Counted from the stretch's first letter, positions 43,785 to 53,109 are shown. The stretch: 64,000 bases of DNA from Mixta sp031457955 (GCF_031457955.1 NZ_JAVDXN010000001.1:744001-808000), one strand, 5' to 3'. Made by a program: numbers and translations. The notes: generated by a model from the sequence alone, not told the origin.

Positions 43785-44567
43785 CTAAAGCGGACGCGCC
43801 ACGATAATGCCCGGACGGGATTTAATATAGGAGAGCAGCGGCGTATCAACGACCTTATTATTCTTTTGCAAAGAAGAGGCGTTGCGGAACCATACCTGAT
43901 TGCCTTTTTTGATTATGATCCCGGTGTGAGAAACATCCAGGCCCGTCAGCGGAGAATAAAAGCCGATATAGTCGCCGGTCTGTAATGATTTTAACGTCGT
44001 CTTGTTAATATTATTAGCCGGAATATAATTAATGGTTCGCGGCATTACCGCTACGCCAGGCAGATAATTGCTGCCGTCCGCTTTTAAATTTAGTTTTTTC
44101 GTAACCGTAACCGTGGGGGTTTTAAGCTTATCGGTAATATCGTAGGCGTTCAGCGGCGGCAAGCTAAACCAGTCAGAAAAGAAATGTTTGCGCTGGGCAA
44201 AGCTGACCTGGCCTTGATGATAGCGCGTCAGGCGCAGCTGAGTAAAAAAGTCTTCGCGGCTGCTGGCGTGACTGAGCGCGGCCACGTAATCCAGCAGGGT
44301 AAAGCAATCAACACCATTAAAATTCACCACCAGCTGCTCTGGCACGCTGTCCGAGCCAGTTAGGGTATTGGCCTGATAAGGCGTACCGAGAAAGGCCGCG
44401 GAAATATCGGCGATTCTCTCACCTAAAGGCTTATCGCGCGCGGGGATGACCTGCTGCGCCATAATCGCATCGAGCCGTTCAGCGGTTTTTTGATCGATTA
44501 CCGGGCGCGGCGGCGTGGAGCAGGCAGAAACAGTGAAAATTAATAATAATGATGCTATTAATTTCAT
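43785..44567 (-). CDS. DUF1460 (NlpC/P60-like) lipoprotein
   Basis: 260-residue putative lipoprotein: signal peptide with lipobox VSAC (Cys at residue 16). The body fits the DUF1460 family of papain-like NlpC/P60-related hydrolases: candidate catalytic Cys in NFNGVDCFTLLDYV and His in DVSHTGIIIKKGNQVWFRNAS. Members are thought to act as peptidoglycan amidases or peptidases in the periplasm; the substrate here is unknown. Ribosome site AAAGGA. Not part of the E. coli add-ydgA region I recall. Confidence 0.8.
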   Translation of the reverse strand: MKLIASLLLIFTVSACSTPPRPVIDQKTAERLDAIMAQQVIPARDKPLGERIADISAAFLGTPYQANTLTGSDSVPEQLVVNFNGVDCFTLLDYVAALSHASSREDFFTQLRLTRYHQGQVSFAQRKHFFSDWFSLPPLNAYDITDKLKTPTVTVTKKLNLKADGSNYLPGVAVMPRTINYIPANNINKTTLKSLQTGDYIGFYSPLTGLDVSHTGIIIKKGNQVWFRNASSLQKNNKVVDTPLLSYIKSRPGIIVARPL

Positions 44568-44722
44568 TTTAAATTCCTTTTATCTTATTTATTAAAGGCG
44601 ATAAATAACCTCAGCCTTGAGGAAGGAAACTATCATTATTAAATAACTCGCCGAGCGCAACTGTTATTTTTACGATTGGAAGGTGTCACGCAAAACAATA
44701 AAACGGGCGGGAAAAGAGTGAT

Positions 44723-44750
44723 AAAAAAGGGCGACATATTGTCGCCCCAA
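44723..44750 (-). terminator. ydgA terminator
   Basis: GGGCGACA-TAT-TGTCGCCC stem with a T6 run on the minus-strand downstream side, about 36 bp past the ydgA stop. Confidence 0.82.
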
Positions 44751-44782
44751 AAGTTAACGCTGAATTAAATTCAGTGCGGTGT

Positions 44783-46282
44783 TTACTCTGGCAGACCTTC
44801 TGCTGCTGGTGCGCCCAGCATATAACGGGAAAGGAAGCCGTCAAGGGGCATATTTTCGCCGTTCATGGTTACCTGAGCGCCATTAAATTGCAGGCTGGTA
44901 ACGATATTATCATCCTGCTGCTGGGTCAGGCGGAACATCTGTCCCATTGCCGACAGCCCTTTAACCTGCTGCTCAGCCAGCTTATTGGCATCCGCTTCCT
45001 GATAGCCTTCCGCCATGGCAACCTGTTTCATCATTTCAGTGGCCATCGGCATATTGATCACCAGTTTGCCATCCAGCGTTTTCAGCATACGGCTTAGCGC
45101 ATCGGCTGGCGTTTGTGCCGTGCCCTGAGCGGCAGCGGGATCTTTAAAATGCGCCGCCAGATTAAAGCTGCTTTCTCCTTTATCATTTTTCCAGCTAAGC
45201 GGGGCGATGGTCACCACCGGATTGCCTTTCAGCAGCAGCGGCAGGTTAGCCGCCAGAATCTGACGTACGCCTTCCTGATAACGTACCGGATCTTCCGCAA
45301 TACCGGGCTGATTCATCAACGCCTGCATCTGGGTGCGGTAGTTATCAGAAGCGGTTTTCATCGCCTGGCCATCAAGCTGCGACAGTTTCAGCGTCATCTT
45401 ACCGGAACCAAAACTGCGTTTTTCCAGCGTTACGTTGTCGATAACGTAATCCATTTGACCAGAGACATTATTGCCGCTGGAATCAAATTTGGTTTTGATG
45501 TCTACGCCTTCCAGCGTCGCCGCTTCCTGACCATTAACCGCCGTGGTTAATTTTTTCAGGCTGAAGTGCTGGTCGCCAATGCGCACGCCCTGCGGGCTGA
45601 GCCAGGTTTTACCGTCAAGGCTTACGCCGTTCAGCGTAAACAGCACCGGTACGTTCTCTTGGTTTCTTACCGTCAGCGCCACGCTGTCGATATCGGAATC
45701 GAAGTTGACATGATCGCCTTCGGCATCGCTATCAACACCCAGCGTGCCGCCGTTCCAGGCGTAACGCTCGCCGGTTTCACTGTTCTGATAATCCAGCGGC
45801 AGCAGACGAATCGCCGACGCCGTCGCACCGCTGTAGCCGATACGGGTATCCGCATCGATTACCGACTGCCCTTTGGTCAGCTCAAACAGCTTTTTCACCG
45901 CCGCAGTGTTTTCCAGTTCACTGTGTACTGAGGCCATGCTCGGGATCAGGTTAAACTTTTTCAGTTGGGCAAAAGGGAAAGGGCCGTGATCGATCGTTTC
46001 GTTCAGCACCACGCTCTGACCCGGCTTCAGCAGCGCATGATCTTCCGTTTGCGAACTGGCCTGCACCACCAGCTGCGTATGGCTGCTAAACAGACCGCGC
46101 TGATAGTTTTGATAACTCACTTTCAGACGGCTGTCCGGTGCCAGCTTCGTCAGCTGTGCGTTGGCATTTTGCACGATCTGATCCATGTGACTTTCAATCT
46201 GTTTGCCCGTCAGCCAGGCCGCGCCTGTCCAGACCACGCCCAGAGCGACTACCACGCCAACCGCAATTTTCGTTTTGTTCAT
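44783..46282 (-). CDS. ydgA: DUF945 family protein YdgA
   Basis: 499-residue envelope protein with one N-terminal membrane anchor (VVVALGVVWTGAAWLTG, about residues 11-27) and a large periplasmic region. Similar throughout to E. coli YdgA (502 residues): ESHMDQIVQNANAQL, SVVLNETIDHGPFPFAQLKKFNLIPSMAS, TIAPLSWKNDKGESSFNL, and SAMGQMFRLTQQQDDNI. Role unknown. Same strand as manA, which lies upstream. Confidence 0.9.
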   Translation of the reverse strand: MNKTKIAVGVVVALGVVWTGAAWLTGKQIESHMDQIVQNANAQLTKLAPDSRLKVSYQNYQRGLFSSHTQLVVQASSQTEDHALLKPGQSVVLNETIDHGPFPFAQLKKFNLIPSMASVHSELENTAAVKKLFELTKGQSVIDADTRIGYSGATASAIRLLPLDYQNSETGERYAWNGGTLGVDSDAEGDHVNFDSDIDSVALTVRNQENVPVLFTLNGVSLDGKTWLSPQGVRIGDQHFSLKKLTTAVNGQEAATLEGVDIKTKFDSSGNNVSGQMDYVIDNVTLEKRSFGSGKMTLKLSQLDGQAMKTASDNYRTQMQALMNQPGIAEDPVRYQEGVRQILAANLPLLLKGNPVVTIAPLSWKNDKGESSFNLAAHFKDPAAAQGTAQTPADALSRMLKTLDGKLVINMPMATEMMKQVAMAEGYQEADANKLAEQQVKGLSAMGQMFRLTQQQDDNIVTSLQFNGAQVTMNGENMPLDGFLSRYMLGAPAAEGLPE

Positions 46283-46356
46283 CGATTCGTCCTTTTTTCG
46301 GCCTCAATGCCTGATATTAATTTATTGAATAATCATAGCATTTACAGACGTAACCG

Positions 46357-47529
46357 TCAGCCGGGCTGGTTATAAACCCGGGCAAGTTGTCCATGACCGC
46401 AAACCGTGACGGGCGATTCACTGGCGGCGACAAAACAGGATTCGCCTGCTTTAAGCGTCAACGGCTGCGGGCCCGCCAGCTGCGCTTCGCCATCAATACA
46501 GAACAGAATTGCCGCGCTTTGCTGGCTAAGCATGACCGGCGTGGCGCTTAACTGATGAATAGCAAAAGCAAAATCATCGACCGGTACGGGAAACTCGCGC
46601 ATGTTGTCGTGCAGCACCGGCTCGGTAAGCAGACTATCCGCGGCGCGTGGGGTAAATTTTACGTTAGCCATCAGTTCAGCAAGATCAATATGCTTCGGCG
46701 TCAGCCCGGCACGCAGCACATTATCGGAATTAGCCATCACCTCAAGCGCCACGCCGCGTAAATAGGCATGCGGCGTCTCGGCGAACAGAAACATCGCTTC
46801 GCCGGGCTGGAGCTCAATCACATTCAGCAGCAGCGGCGAGAAAAGCCCACTGTCATCAGGATAGGTCTCCGCGATGTTTTGCATGGTTTGCCACGGCTCG
46901 CCGCTCTGCATATGCAGGGTGGCTTTAAGAATATCGAGCGCGCGTTTTTTCTCATCATGTTGTAAAGAGAGCAGGGAGGAAAAAAGCGCTGCCAGGCTCG
47001 CCTCATCGGGCTGTTCCAGGAAATGAGCGATGGCTGGATGCGCGCCCGCTACCGGCTGCAGCAGCGCAATGATTTCCGCAAACGGGCGGAAGCCGTTAAT
47101 GGCCAGAAACGGAGTCAGCGCATAAACCAGTTCGGGCTTGTGGTTAGCATCTTTATAGTTGCGTTCCGGCGCGTCCAGCGGCACGCCTGCGGCGTTCTCA
47201 CGCGCAAAACCTTCCGCAGCGGCGGATTTGCCGGGGTGCACCTGAATCGATAACGGCTGTTCAGCACACAGCACCTTAAATAAAAAAGGCAGCTCGCCGA
47301 AACGTGCTGCCACTTTTTCCCCTAACAGGGCCGACTTATCCGCCGCGATCATCTCCCGCAGCGTGCGTCGTTCTCCGTTTATTTCCACCAGGGAACTGCT
47401 TTTGGAGTGCGCGCCCATCCATAGCTCGGCCATCGGCTGCTGCTGTGGATTTTCAATACCATACAGTTCGGTTAATGCCGTTTTACTGCCCCAGGCATAA
47501 TGTTGTAGCGAATTGTGTAGCTTAAACAT
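46357..47529 (-). CDS. manA: Mannose-6-phosphate isomerase
   Basis: Zinc-dependent interconversion of mannose-6-phosphate and fructose-6-phosphate. 390 residues, type I PMI: HSKSSSLVEI, FLFKVLCAEQPLSIQVHPGKSAAAEGF with zinc ligands, NYKDANHKPELVYALTPF, and YLRGVALEVMANSDNVLRAGLTPKH. The N-terminal LQHYAWGSKTAL matches E. coli. Order manA-fum-tus is conserved with E. coli, except that fumA is absent. Confidence 0.95.
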   Translation of the reverse strand: MFKLHNSLQHYAWGSKTALTELYGIENPQQQPMAELWMGAHSKSSSLVEINGERRTLREMIAADKSALLGEKVAARFGELPFLFKVLCAEQPLSIQVHPGKSAAAEGFARENAAGVPLDAPERNYKDANHKPELVYALTPFLAINGFRPFAEIIALLQPVAGAHPAIAHFLEQPDEASLAALFSSLLSLQHDEKKRALDILKATLHMQSGEPWQTMQNIAETYPDDSGLFSPLLLNVIELQPGEAMFLFAETPHAYLRGVALEVMANSDNVLRAGLTPKHIDLAELMANVKFTPRAADSLLTEPVLHDNMREFPVPVDDFAFAIHQLSATPVMLSQQSAAILFCIDGEAQLAGPQPLTLKAGESCFVAASESPVTVCGHGQLARVYNQPG

Positions 47530-47730
47530 AATGACTCCTTGTTAACAGGCGGCTGACCGCAGGTATTAAAACAGAAAGCGTTTTTGAAACCTGGACGCAA
47601 GTCAAATAAGGACGATTGGCTCGCAGAATGTTAAATTATTGTATGTCACACTATGGCCGCGCTCGCTGGACCGGAACTGGTGCAGGTCAGAGCTTTTTAA
47701 ATCATACGTTTGTGCTAAAGGAGAGTAGTA

Positions 47731-49128
47731 ATGGCAGCCAACCGCATTGAAAAAGATTCAATGGGACCTATTGATGTACCGGCTGATAAACTGTGGGGCG
47801 CGCAGACGCAGCGCTCGCTGGAACACTTTCGCATCTCTACAGAAAAAATGCCTGCTGAGCTGGTGCATGCGCTGGCGTTAACCAAACGCGCTGCCGCTAA
47901 AGTCAACAGCGATCTGGGCCTGCTGCCGCAGGAGCGATCGCAGGCGATTATTCAGGCGGCGGATGAAGTGCTGTCAGAAAAGCATGCAGCTGAATTCCCG
48001 CTGGCGATCTGGCAGACCGGCTCCGGCACACAAACCAATATGAATATGAACGAGGTGCTGGCCAACCGCGCCAGTGAGATCCTCGGCGGTGAGCGCGGTA
48101 TGTCGCGCCTGGTGCATCCTAACGACGACGTAAATAAAAGCCAGAGCTCCAATGACGTTTTCCCCACCGCGATGCATGTGGCGGCGGTTATCGCTCTGCG
48201 TGAAAATCTGGTGCCGCAGCTGAATGTGCTGAAGCAAACGCTGCAGTCAAAAGCGGAAGCGTTCAAAGATATCGTTAAGATTGGTCGTACGCATCTGCAG
48301 GACGCCACGCCGTTAACGCTGGGCCAGGAGATTTCCGGCTGGGTCGCCATGCTGGAGCATAACCTGAAGCATATTGAGCAGAGCGTGCCGCACGTTGCTG
48401 AGCTGGCGCTGGGCGGTACCGCCGTTGGCACCGGGCTGAATACGCACCCGGAATACGCGGTACGCGTGGCAGAAGAACTGGCTGCGTTGACACGTCAGCC
48501 GTTTGTTACCGCGCCGAATAAATTCGAAGCGCTGGCAACCTGCGATGCGCTGGTGCATGCGCACGGCGCGCTGAAAGGCCTGGCGGCTTCGCTGATGAAA
48601 ATCGCTAACGACGTGCGTTGGCTCTCATCCGGCCCGCGCTGCGGCATCGGCGAGATCGCGATTCCGGAAAATGAACCAGGCAGTTCTATCATGCCGGGTA
48701 AAGTTAACCCCACCCAGTGCGAAGCGATGACCATGCTTTGCTGCCAGGTGATGGGCAACGATGTGGCAATCAACATCGGCGGCGCTTCCGGCAATTTTGA
48801 GCTGAACGTTTTCCGTCCAATGGTAATTCATAACTTCCTGCAATCGATTCGTTTGCTGGCAGACGGTATGGACAGCTTTAACCATCACTGCGCTATCGGC
48901 ATCGAGCCTAATCGCGACCGCATTGCGCAGCTGCTGAATGAATCGCTGATGCTGGTCACCGCGTTGAATACCCATATTGGCTATGACAAAGCGGCTGAAA
49001 TTGCCAAGAAAGCGCATAAAGAAGGGCTGACGTTAAAAGCGTCAGCGCTGAAGCTGGGTTATCTGACGGAAGATGAGTTTGATGCCTGGGTGCGACCAGA
49101 AGAGATGGTCGGCAGCATGAAGCAGTAA
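47731..49128 (+). CDS. fumC: Class II fumarate hydratase FumC
   Basis: Oxygen-stable, iron-free fumarase of the TCA cycle. 465 residues, strongly collinear with E. coli FumC: IDVPADKLWGAQTQRSLEHF, TGSGTQTNMNMNEVLANRA, SQSSNDVFPTAMHVA, RTHLQDATPLTLGQEISGW with the catalytic His, and the superfamily signature GSSIMPGKVNPTQCE. GGAG ribosome site. Terminator 49193-49218. No fumA copy lies beside it. Confidence 0.96.
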   Translation: MAANRIEKDSMGPIDVPADKLWGAQTQRSLEHFRISTEKMPAELVHALALTKRAAAKVNSDLGLLPQERSQAIIQAADEVLSEKHAAEFPLAIWQTGSGTQTNMNMNEVLANRASEILGGERGMSRLVHPNDDVNKSQSSNDVFPTAMHVAAVIALRENLVPQLNVLKQTLQSKAEAFKDIVKIGRTHLQDATPLTLGQEISGWVAMLEHNLKHIEQSVPHVAELALGGTAVGTGLNTHPEYAVRVAEELAALTRQPFVTAPNKFEALATCDALVHAHGALKGLAASLMKIANDVRWLSSGPRCGIGEIAIPENEPGSSIMPGKVNPTQCEAMTMLCCQVMGNDVAINIGGASGNFELNVFRPMVIHNFLQSIRLLADGMDSFNHHCAIGIEPNRDRIAQLLNESLMLVTALNTHIGYDKAAEIAKKAHKEGLTLKASALKLGYLTEDEFDAWVRPEEMVGSMKQ

Positions 49129-49192
49129 ATTATCCAGAACGGGATCGGACTTTTGCGGGATTCACTGGAAAAGCCGATTCAGGATAAGATAA

Positions 49193-49218
49193 CGGGGCCA
49201 GACGGCCCCGATTTTTTT
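49193..49218 (+). terminator. fumC terminator
   Basis: CGGGGCC-AGAC-GGCCCCG followed by A and T7. Confidence 0.9.
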
Positions 49219-49269
49219 GATGGTTATGCAATCATGTCAGAACGCCATTATGCTCTTTGCGCCACACGC

Positions 49270-50208
49270 TTAGACCGCGCTCACCGGCCGATCGCAGTAA
49301 AGATGTAGCCGTGGGATCAACAGCCACAGCGGATCCGCCTGCGGTTTATAGCGGTGAGTGATATTTTCCGCATCATAATTTAACAGCTCGCCTAAGACCG
49401 GCACCTGCTGACGATGCGGACACAGCACCAACAGCGGCGAAGGGCAGGCCAGCTGCGTCTGTTTTTGCTGTTCCTTATCCCAGATGCGGGCGATAGGCTG
49501 CACTTTTACCGGCCGTTTGATTTTTAGTTTTGCCCCCGCAGGCAACGACTGCACCGCGATTAACTCCTGCTGTACTTTCTCTGCCCATTGCTCCCGCGTC
49601 CAGGGCGCCTGCGCGCGTCCCGCCTTCAGGCTTTTTTCCAGCTTAGCGACAATCTCCTGCGGCGTGACATTTTTAATAATATGTTTATTGGCCCAGCCGA
49701 AGCGCACGCTATCCGGCGCGTCCAGCAGGGTGATGGCGCGGTAGGCGTTCAGGGTCAGCAGGCCGCGCAGGTGCGTATGCACAAATTCAAAGCGCGCTTC
49801 GCTCGGCAGCCCCGAGTCAACGGTAATGATTTGCTCCAGCTGCGCCTTAAGCCGGTTAATTTTTTCTACCTGCTGGTGGAGCAGGGCGTGCTGCTGGCTA
49901 TTGGCCTCAAAACAGAGGGCGCCGGGCAGCCTGACCGCTGCTTTAGTACTGATATTCTCAGACTGACGCTGGATAAACAGACGACAGTAGTGTTGTAGCG
50001 CCAGCTGTCGTGCTTCATCACCCAAATGCTGAGTGACGCTGATTTGCGTGATGGGGTCATGTTCGGCGCCTTTCGTGACGGCCGGTAACGAAAAGACCCG
50101 ACCAACCAGCAGCGGCAGGGAAGTAAGCTGTTGTTGTAAAATGCTAAGCTCTTCATCAAGCTGACTGGCGCACTGACGCAAATCTTCTACTAAATCGTAA
50201 CGGCTCAT
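49270..50208 (-). CDS. tus: Replication terminus site-binding protein Tus
   Basis: Monomeric DNA-binding protein that binds Ter sites and blocks the replicative helicase from one side. 312 residues. Collinear with E. coli Tus: N-terminal SRYDLVEDLR, ALQHYCRLFIQRQSENISTKAAVRLPGALC, TLNAYRAITLLDAPDSVRFGWANKHIIKN, APWTREQWAEKV, KLKIKRPVKVQPIARIWDKEQQKQ, GELLNYDAENITHRYKPQA, and IPRLHLYCDRP. AGGAG before the ATG. A Ter site 34 bp upstream overlaps the promoter region, as TerB does in E. coli, implying autorepression. Confidence 0.95.
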   Translation of the reverse strand: MSRYDLVEDLRQCASQLDEELSILQQQLTSLPLLVGRVFSLPAVTKGAEHDPITQISVTQHLGDEARQLALQHYCRLFIQRQSENISTKAAVRLPGALCFEANSQQHALLHQQVEKINRLKAQLEQIITVDSGLPSEARFEFVHTHLRGLLTLNAYRAITLLDAPDSVRFGWANKHIIKNVTPQEIVAKLEKSLKAGRAQAPWTREQWAEKVQQELIAVQSLPAGAKLKIKRPVKVQPIARIWDKEQQKQTQLACPSPLLVLCPHRQQVPVLGELLNYDAENITHRYKPQADPLWLLIPRLHLYCDRPVSAV

Positions 50209-50241
50209 CGCGGCTCCTGCACAGAAGGTCGGATAGTTAAA

Positions 50242-50257
50242 TTAGTTACAACATACA
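50242..50257 (-). promoter_or_regulatory. Ter site at the tus promoter, copy 3
   Basis: TTAGTTACAACATACA: 15 of 16 consensus positions, same orientation as the other two. On the minus strand it reads TGTATGTTGTAACTAA, ends 34 bp before the tus ATG and is preceded by AT-rich -10-like boxes (TATAGTATATAAA), so Tus bound here should repress tus, as TerB does in E. coli. Confidence 0.88.
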
Positions 50258-50342
50258 TTTATATACTATAAAAAACCAGTTCAACATCGTGGAAATCATC
50301 AGTTCAACAGGAAAGCAGGCCGCGATAATGCGGCCCACAGCA

Positions 50343-51632
50343 TTATAATTTTTTAAGATAGAGGCGGCTGGCGACAAGTAATGCCAATAAAAGAATTACC
50401 GCAATAAACGCCGTAATGCCCGGCCAGCCAAATGCATGCCAGAACAGGCCGCCCAGCGTACCGGCCACGCTGGATCCCGCGTAATAGCTAAACAGGTAAA
50501 GCGATGATGCCTGACCTTTAGCCCGTCGCGCGCGCGGGCCAATCCAGCCGCTGGCAACCGCATGCGCAGCAAAAAATCCGGCTGTGAACAACATCATTCC
50601 CGGAAAAATCAGCCACAACGAATTAAACAGCGTTATCAACAGACCACAAAGCATCAGCGCCGTTGAGAAAAGCAGTACGGGGCCGCGTCCATAGCGAACC
50701 GTCATTGCGCCAGCTTTAGGCGAGCTCCAGGAGCCAGTCAGATAGACCACCGATAACAACCCGACCATCGCCTGGCTAAGAAACCAGGGCGCGCTAAGCA
50801 GGCGATAGCCAATATAGTTAAACAGCGTAACGAATGCTCCCATCAGCAGAAACCCTTCGGCAAACAGCAAGGGCAAACCGCGATCGCGCCAGTGCAGACG
50901 GAAGTTAATCATCAGGCTGCGCGGTTTTAGCGAGGCGGGGCGGAAATGGCGCGACGCCGGTAAGATTTTCCAGAACATCAGAGCCGCCGCCAACGCAAAG
51001 CAGCCAATAATTGTTACCGCCATGCGCCAGGAGCTGAAATCGGTAATGACACCGGTTAACAGGCGGCCACTCATGCCGCCGATGGAGTTGCCGCTAATGT
51101 ACAGCCCCATCGAAAAGGCGATAACGCTGGGATGGATCTCTTCACTCAAATAGGTCATGCCGACTGCGGCCACACCGCTCAGCGCTAAACCGGTCAGCGC
51201 CCGCATCATTAAAATGCCGTGCCAGCTGTGCATGGTCGCGGAGAGTAAGGTACAAATCGCGGCCAGCAACAGGGCGATAACCATTACCGGTTTACGTCCT
51301 ACGGCATCAGAGAGCGGGCCGGTGAACAACAGCCCCAGCGCCAGCATTGCGGTTGAAATGGAAAGCGAAATACTGCTCGTGGCAGGCGTTATACCAAACT
51401 CCTGCGAAAGCACGGGCAGAATCGGCTGAACGCAATAGAGCAGGGCGAAAGTCGCCAGTCCGGCGGAGAACAGCGCCAGCGTGACGCGCATAAATTGTGG
51501 CGTGCCGCGTTTAATAAACTGGCTTTTATTGACTACATCAGGCGAGATGCGCTGCGCCCGATCGGCGGGCGAGATGGTGTTCTGGGAGGTGCGTTCCACA
51601 TTTATTCCCTGGTTAAGCAGCAATGATGTCAT
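50343..51632 (-). CDS. ynfM: MFS transporter YnfM
   Basis: Twelve-helix major facilitator with arabinose-efflux-like architecture; the E. coli orthologue is implicated in export of small compounds, but the substrate here is unknown. 429 residues, 12 longer than E. coli at the variable N-terminus. FIKRGTPQFMRVTLALFSAGLATFALLYCVQPILP, GPLSDAVGRKPVMV (MFS motif A), GMTYLSEEIHPS and GQASSLYLFSYYAGSSVAGTLGG are near-identical. Divergent from its likely regulator ynfL (61-bp gap). Confidence 0.93.
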   Translation of the reverse strand: MTSLLLNQGINVERTSQNTISPADRAQRISPDVVNKSQFIKRGTPQFMRVTLALFSAGLATFALLYCVQPILPVLSQEFGITPATSSISLSISTAMLALGLLFTGPLSDAVGRKPVMVIALLLAAICTLLSATMHSWHGILMMRALTGLALSGVAAVGMTYLSEEIHPSVIAFSMGLYISGNSIGGMSGRLLTGVITDFSSWRMAVTIIGCFALAAALMFWKILPASRHFRPASLKPRSLMINFRLHWRDRGLPLLFAEGFLLMGAFVTLFNYIGYRLLSAPWFLSQAMVGLLSVVYLTGSWSSPKAGAMTVRYGRGPVLLFSTALMLCGLLITLFNSLWLIFPGMMLFTAGFFAAHAVASGWIGPRARRAKGQASSLYLFSYYAGSSVAGTLGGLFWHAFGWPGITAFIAVILLLALLVASRLYLKKL

Positions 51633-51693
51633 TGTGAAACCTGCTGATTATACTGTCTAATATATTAATTATCTGGATTGATACGTAATAAAT

Positions 51694-52578
51694 ATGAATA
51701 TTGAACTGCGCCATCTGCGTTACTTTATTGCCGTAGCAGAAGAGTTACATTTTGGCCGTGCCGCGCTGCGCCTGAACATCTCCCAGCCGCCGCTAAGCCA
51801 GCAAATTCAGTTGCTGGAACAGCAAATCGGCGCGCGTTTGCTGGCGCGAACCAATCGTAGTGTCCAGTTGACCGCGGCGGGCGCTCAGTTCCTGCAGGAC
51901 GCGCGCGCTATTTTGTTGGACGTCGAGCAGGCTGCCAGTCGCGCCGCGCGCTTACATCGGGGCGAAGAAGGCGAAATTCGTATTGGCTTTACCTCATCAG
52001 CACCCTTTATTACTGCGGTTTCCGACGCGCTGTTTACCTTCCGGCAGCGTTACCCTCAGGTTCATATTCAAATGCAAGAGATCAACACCCGGCAACAGCT
52101 CACGCCCCTAAGCGATGGCCGTTTGGATCTGGGGCTGATGCGCAATACACAACTGCCCGAAACGCTTGCCTGGCACTTGCTGCTGCGTGAACCACTTTAC
52201 TGTGTACTGCATCATGCGCATCCGCTTGCCTGCCAGCAAAGTGTTTCGGTGAGCGCCTTAAGCAACGAGCCGTTTGTTTTCTTCGATGCGCAAAGCGGGA
52301 CGGCGCTGTATGGCGAAATAATGGCGCTGCTACATCGTTATCAAATCCAGCCGTGGATTACTCAGGAAGTCGGTGAGGCAATGACAATTCTTGGTCTGGT
52401 CGCCACCGGACTGGGAATATCGATATTGCCCGCCTCGTTTCAACGCGCGCAGCTAGCTGGCGTTGTATGGTTACCGCTGGAAGAGGGGGATGCCTGGTCT
52501 GAGATGTGGCTGGTCTGGTCCAAACAGCGTGAGATCAGCGCGCAAATGCAGCAAATGATGGCGCTGCTGTTAAGCTAA
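51694..52578 (+). CDS. ynfL: LysR-family regulator YnfL
   Basis: 294-residue LysR-type transcription factor, probably controlling the divergent ynfM. N-terminal winged helix: MNIELRHLRYFIAVAEELHFGRAALRLNISQPPLSQQIQLLEQQIG; effector domain with IRIGFTSSAPFI, LMRNTQLPE, and ATGLGISILPASFQRAQL. Same gene pair and orientation as E. coli. ATG 51694 gives the family N-terminus. Confidence 0.92.
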   Translation: MNIELRHLRYFIAVAEELHFGRAALRLNISQPPLSQQIQLLEQQIGARLLARTNRSVQLTAAGAQFLQDARAILLDVEQAASRAARLHRGEEGEIRIGFTSSAPFITAVSDALFTFRQRYPQVHIQMQEINTRQQLTPLSDGRLDLGLMRNTQLPETLAWHLLLREPLYCVLHHAHPLACQQSVSVSALSNEPFVFFDAQSGTALYGEIMALLHRYQIQPWITQEVGEAMTILGLVATGLGISILPASFQRAQLAGVVWLPLEEGDAWSEMWLVWSKQREISAQMQQMMALLLS

Positions 52579-52621
52579 AATGCGCAACGTAAGCTCAAAG
52601 CGAAAACGGAAGAATCAAAGG

Positions 52622-52655
52622 ATTATTATCAGTTGTTAATCGGGCTGATAATAAT
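52622..52655 (+). repeat. Inverted repeat after ynfL
   Basis: Perfect 11-bp arms ATTATTATCAG (52622-52632) and CTGATAATAAT (52645-52655), 12-nt loop, no T-run; possible weak terminator of ynfL. Confidence 0.4.
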
Positions 52656-52737
52656 GTAGCCATCTAAATAGCGACAGAGCATTATGGTAAACACTCCGGC
52701 AGTGCTGCAAAGTCTTTGCAATATATAGCGGTAATTA

Positions 52738-52980
52738 ATAACGCCGCGAGAAAAATCTGATGGTTCTTATTTCGGCGGGAAGGACTATTCCGTCACCTTA
52801 ACTAAAGACAATTACACCTCTAACACGCTGCCGATCATATCGCACGCTAACGGCTGGTATATTGGCGGTAATCTGGTATTTGGCGGACTACTTGGCTGGT
52901 TTATTGTCGATCCGCTTAATGGTGGAATGTGGACATTAAAACCCGATGAAATTCATACACAGTTGGCAGCACAAAAATAA
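52738..52980 (+). pseudogene. 3' remnant of a small surface lipoprotein-like gene
   Basis: An open frame without a start codon, ending TAA 52978-52980. Its translation includes KDYSVTLTKDNYTSNTLP and IGGNLVFGGLLGWFIVDPLN followed by GGMWTLKPDEI, a pattern of hydrophobic Gly-rich helix plus GxMWxL seen at the C-terminus of small enterobacterial lipoproteins that begin with a lipobox. The expected N-terminal half and lipobox are missing: stops interrupt the frame upstream of 52735. Most likely a decayed gene. It separates ynfL from mlc. Confidence 0.5.
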
Positions 52981-53093
52981 ACCGATGCCTTAGTCGGTTA
53001 CCAAAAGGCCCACCGTTGTGGGCCTTATGCCTGATAAACCCTCCGCCCATTTCAGCTAAACCCGTCGGTTTTTTTTCTGGGCCGTCTTATTTT

Positions 53094-53109
53094 TGTGCGG
53101 TAAATCACA
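53094..53109 (+). promoter_or_regulatory. CRP-like site upstream of mlc
   Basis: TGTGCGGTAAATCACA matches nine of ten CRP half-site bases, 95 bp before mlc. A TTAATA -10 candidate lies about 35 bp from its centre. E. coli mlc is known to be CRP-regulated. Confidence 0.5.

Noticed and set aside
46954..46969. ATCATGTTGTAAAGAG in manA, opposite orientation Ter-like sequence
   Set aside because: 13 of 16 positions, missing the invariant G and the pyrimidine after TAA; within coding sequence and probably chance.
47497..47512. ATAATGTTGTAGCGAA near the manA start, Ter-like
   Set aside because: 14 of 16 positions but it lacks the invariant G near the blocking end and has G within TAA; likely chance.
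47609..47637. AATGTTAAAT resembling the XerD arm of dif
   Set aside because: The other arm does not match; overall similarity is low.
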